Notes under the pieces: generated by a model
Told to the model about the DNA's origin: nothing
What the model saw: the letters and a program-made list of their open reading frames with translations, nothing else
Databases searched by the model: none
Shown here: piece by piece, positions 5,534-7,106 of the stretch
Layout: the number at the start of each line of letters is the position of its first letter
How positions within the stretch are numbered: position 1 is the stretch's first letter
Translations under genes and position numbers: made by a program
NCBI GenBank assembly: GCA_027297485.1
Contig: JAPUHZ010000360.1
Location: 1 to 7,106 of the forward strand
Direction: 5' to 3'
Origin: Deltaproteobacteria bacterium
GTDB taxonomy: Bacteria; Desulfobacterota_B; Binatia; UBA9968
Length of the DNA stretch: 7,106 nucleotides

Positions 5534-6961
5534 CTAGAACCTTAAGATCGCAGAGGTAAATAAGGCCCAAGGGCAGCATACGGCATCCCCCGACCTGCCT
5601 ACCGACCCCACTACTGGCGCATCCAGAGCATCGCCAGGAATCAAAAAAGCGGTACCGGTGTGGAAGGTCAGGCCTTTTGTTACCTTATAATTTACGAGGA
5701 GGTCAAAGGCTTCTCCCACAACTCTGGAGTCACCACTAAAGTCCCCGTCAGTATCTATCTCCTTGTCGGACTGGATGTGGCTAAACCCAAGCTCGAAATT
5801 CCACTGTTTGTTAATGGGCCGCTTCCACCAGATTCCGAATACTTGCCATCCCGCGTCTCTGTCATTATTCGGCCCAGAAGGGTCGGCGATCTCCAAGTCA
5901 AATCCGGGATGCTGATTGATAGAGGTGAGCAACTGGCTTTGCCGGTTTTTGTTGGCAAAGAAGCCGACTATAGGCGACCACCCAGTGATATGCCCGCTGC
6001 CACCGCCACCGCCATCTGTTGAACTGGATCGAGGACTTTGCCCAGTACGATACAAGAAATTGAAGCTAAAGGTGTTTACCCCCCAGTTGTAGCCGACGCC
6101 AAATTCGCTTGCCCAGGCACCTATATCCCGGTCATCAGTTGGGATCGCTCCTGCTGACGGTCGATTGTCGAAGTCCTGCTCCCCCACCTGACCAACCACC
6201 AAGTAGTTGACATACCACCCTTTAGCCTTATATTCCGATTCAAAGCCAAAATCCGCACGCTGAAAGTCATTCTTAGTAAGAGGACCATTTGCACCCGGCA
6301 CGGCTCCTTCGTTTTGCCTGTTATTCCACATAAAATAGGGCCGGAACTTCAACCCCTTCATAGGGAGCATGTCTATCCAGGCACCAACAATCTGGTCGTC
6401 GTTTCTCTGCGTGGTCGTGACTGGAAATGAAAACGTCTTCTCTTCGGGAAGATAGAAAATAGTGGGCTTTATCCAACCCCCGGCCTTGTATATCTTGATT
6501 CCAGGAATCCGCTCTTGAAGCATGGGAAGGACGCTGAAAAAAGACTGCTGGCCAATCCTAACATGCCAATCGGTCGTCGGAATGGTGACGTCCAAGCGCG
6601 CGATCCCTGTCTCGATATTAATTCGGTCGCCCCGTAAGCCCCCCCCCGACGCAGGTGAGCCGGCCTTAGGACCCTGAACGCCTAAAATTGTGTCAACTTC
6701 CCACATCCACTCGGCGTTCGCAAACTCTCCCAACCTCCAGTTATTCCAGATACGGAACCTCGTGGTGCTAAAATCGGACGACTCCTTTTTCCTAAAGTTC
6801 CTGTCAACTTGTGAGGTGTTGATGCCGACCTTGTAATCAAACATGACAAACCCCCGCTGGGAAAACTTGATCTGGGCCTCGGCCGAAGAGATAGCCATGA
6901 AAAAGACGGCCAAAGCGACCACCAAAGCTGGCCCGAGCCACCTACTAATCTTATTGCTCAT
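5534..6961 (-). CDS. Outer-membrane beta-barrel protein, porin-like
   Basis: The 475-residue protein should form an outer-membrane barrel, probably a passive or selective channel; its substrate is unknown. It has a Sec signal peptide at 1-29 with cleavage after AEA. The rest is dominated by alternating aromatic/hydrophobic and polar strands ending in turns rich in Gly, Asn and Asp. The last residues are AILRF, the terminal Phe recognised by the BAM machinery. Probable loops include a glycine run (317-321) and DTDGDFSGD (403-411), which resembles a calcium-binding DxDxD loop. A vicinal Cys pair (462-463) near the C-terminus is unusual in porins. GGAGGAGGG (6971-6979) lies nine bases before the ATG. 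The gene appears to be a single transcription unit with its own promoter and terminator, convergent with the small peptide gene. Beta-barrel nature is well supported; the precise family (general porin, alginate-export-like or other) is not determined. Confidence 0.85.
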   Translation of the reverse strand: MSNKISRWLGPALVVALAVFFMAISSAEAQIKFSQRGFVMFDYKVGINTSQVDRNFRKKESSDFSTTRFRIWNNWRLGEFANAEWMWEVDTILGVQGPKAGSPASGGGLRGDRINIETGIARLDVTIPTTDWHVRIGQQSFFSVLPMLQERIPGIKIYKAGGWIKPTIFYLPEEKTFSFPVTTTQRNDDQIVGAWIDMLPMKGLKFRPYFMWNNRQNEGAVPGANGPLTKNDFQRADFGFESEYKAKGWYVNYLVVGQVGEQDFDNRPSAGAIPTDDRDIGAWASEFGVGYNWGVNTFSFNFLYRTGQSPRSSSTDGGGGGSGHITGWSPIVGFFANKNRQSQLLTSINQHPGFDLEIADPSGPNNDRDAGWQVFGIWWKRPINKQWNFELGFSHIQSDKEIDTDGDFSGDSRVVGEAFDLLVNYKVTKGLTFHTGTAFLIPGDALDAPVVGSVGRSGDAVCCPWALFTSAILRF

Positions 6962-7022
6962 ATCAATTAACCCTCCTCCAATGAAGTTATTTATAGTTTA
7001 ACCGCTTTTACATCAAATATAT

Positions 7023-7052
7023 CTTATATCGTAAACAAAATACCCTTGTCAA
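7023..7052 (-). promoter_or_regulatory. Sigma-70 promoter of the porin-like gene
   Basis: A consensus TTGACA (7047-7052) is followed after 18 bases by TATAAG (7023-7028); an ATATAA reading gives a spacing of 17. Upstream, a run of seven A, two C and eight T (7054-7070 on the minus strand) could act as an UP element or bent DNA. Transcription should start near 7016, giving a leader of about 55 bases. The strong elements suggest constitutive, abundant expression, as expected for a major outer-membrane protein. Confidence 0.75.
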
Positions 7053-7080
7053 GAAAAAAAAGGTTTTTTTACCAGCCACT

Positions 7081-7092
7081 AATACCTGTATT
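7081..7092. promoter_or_regulatory. Short dyad upstream of the porin promoter
   Basis: AATAC and GTATT flank a two-base centre about 30 bases upstream of the -35 element, the size and position of an activator or repressor half-site pair. No regulator family can be named, and the AT-rich context makes chance occurrence easy. Confidence 0.2.
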
Positions 7093-7106
7093 TTATTGTA
7101 TACCGT

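Overview
The window comes from a Gram-negative (diderm) bacterium. It encodes a tripartite RND efflux system with a TolC-type outer-membrane channel and an outer-membrane beta-barrel protein ending in phenylalanine. Several genes have strong Shine-Dalgarno sites of the GGAGG type. The style of the proteins (CzcCBA-like efflux, an ECF sigma factor of the FDQFQPGTNCRAW type, a large porin) would fit Nitrospirota, NC10/Methylomirabilota, deltaproteobacterial lineages or similar environmental groups. The sequence alone does not settle the phylum, and I place no weight on a species name.

Layout, left to right. Positions 1-3395 hold a tightly packed minus-strand operon transcribed in the order outer-membrane channel (2157-3395), membrane fusion protein (804-2147), inner-membrane RND pump (788 running off the left edge). 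The genes are 9 and 15 bases apart, each with its own good ribosome binding site. Together they should build a periplasm-spanning CzcCBA/CusCBA-like heavy-metal exporter. The adaptor carries a His- and acid-rich segment after its signal sequence, which supports a metal substrate but does not identify the metal.

Upstream, on the same strand, is a small exported protein of unknown function (3526-3927) whose C-terminal half looks unconstrained. Further upstream is an ECF sigma factor gene (4148-4761) that is clearly recognisable but broken twice: an in-frame TAG at codon 6 after a near-ideal ribosome binding site, and a one-base loss after the conserved PGTNCR segment. No anti-sigma gene follows it.

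Positions 4776-5247 hold no convincing gene but contain nested inverted repeats that could fold. On the plus strand, 5248-5509 is a compact self-contained unit: an ECF-type promoter candidate, a strong ribosome binding site, a 48-residue ORF for a signal peptide plus a very acidic ~22-residue mature peptide, and a strong terminator. That terminator also serves the convergent porin-like gene (5534-6961, minus), which has its own good sigma-70 promoter at 7023-7052.

The points most worth a second look are the tiny secreted acidic peptide gene with its ECF-like promoter, the doubly interrupted sigma factor located divergently from it, and the foldable intergenic DNA between them. Any regulatory link between the sigma factor and the peptide is inference.
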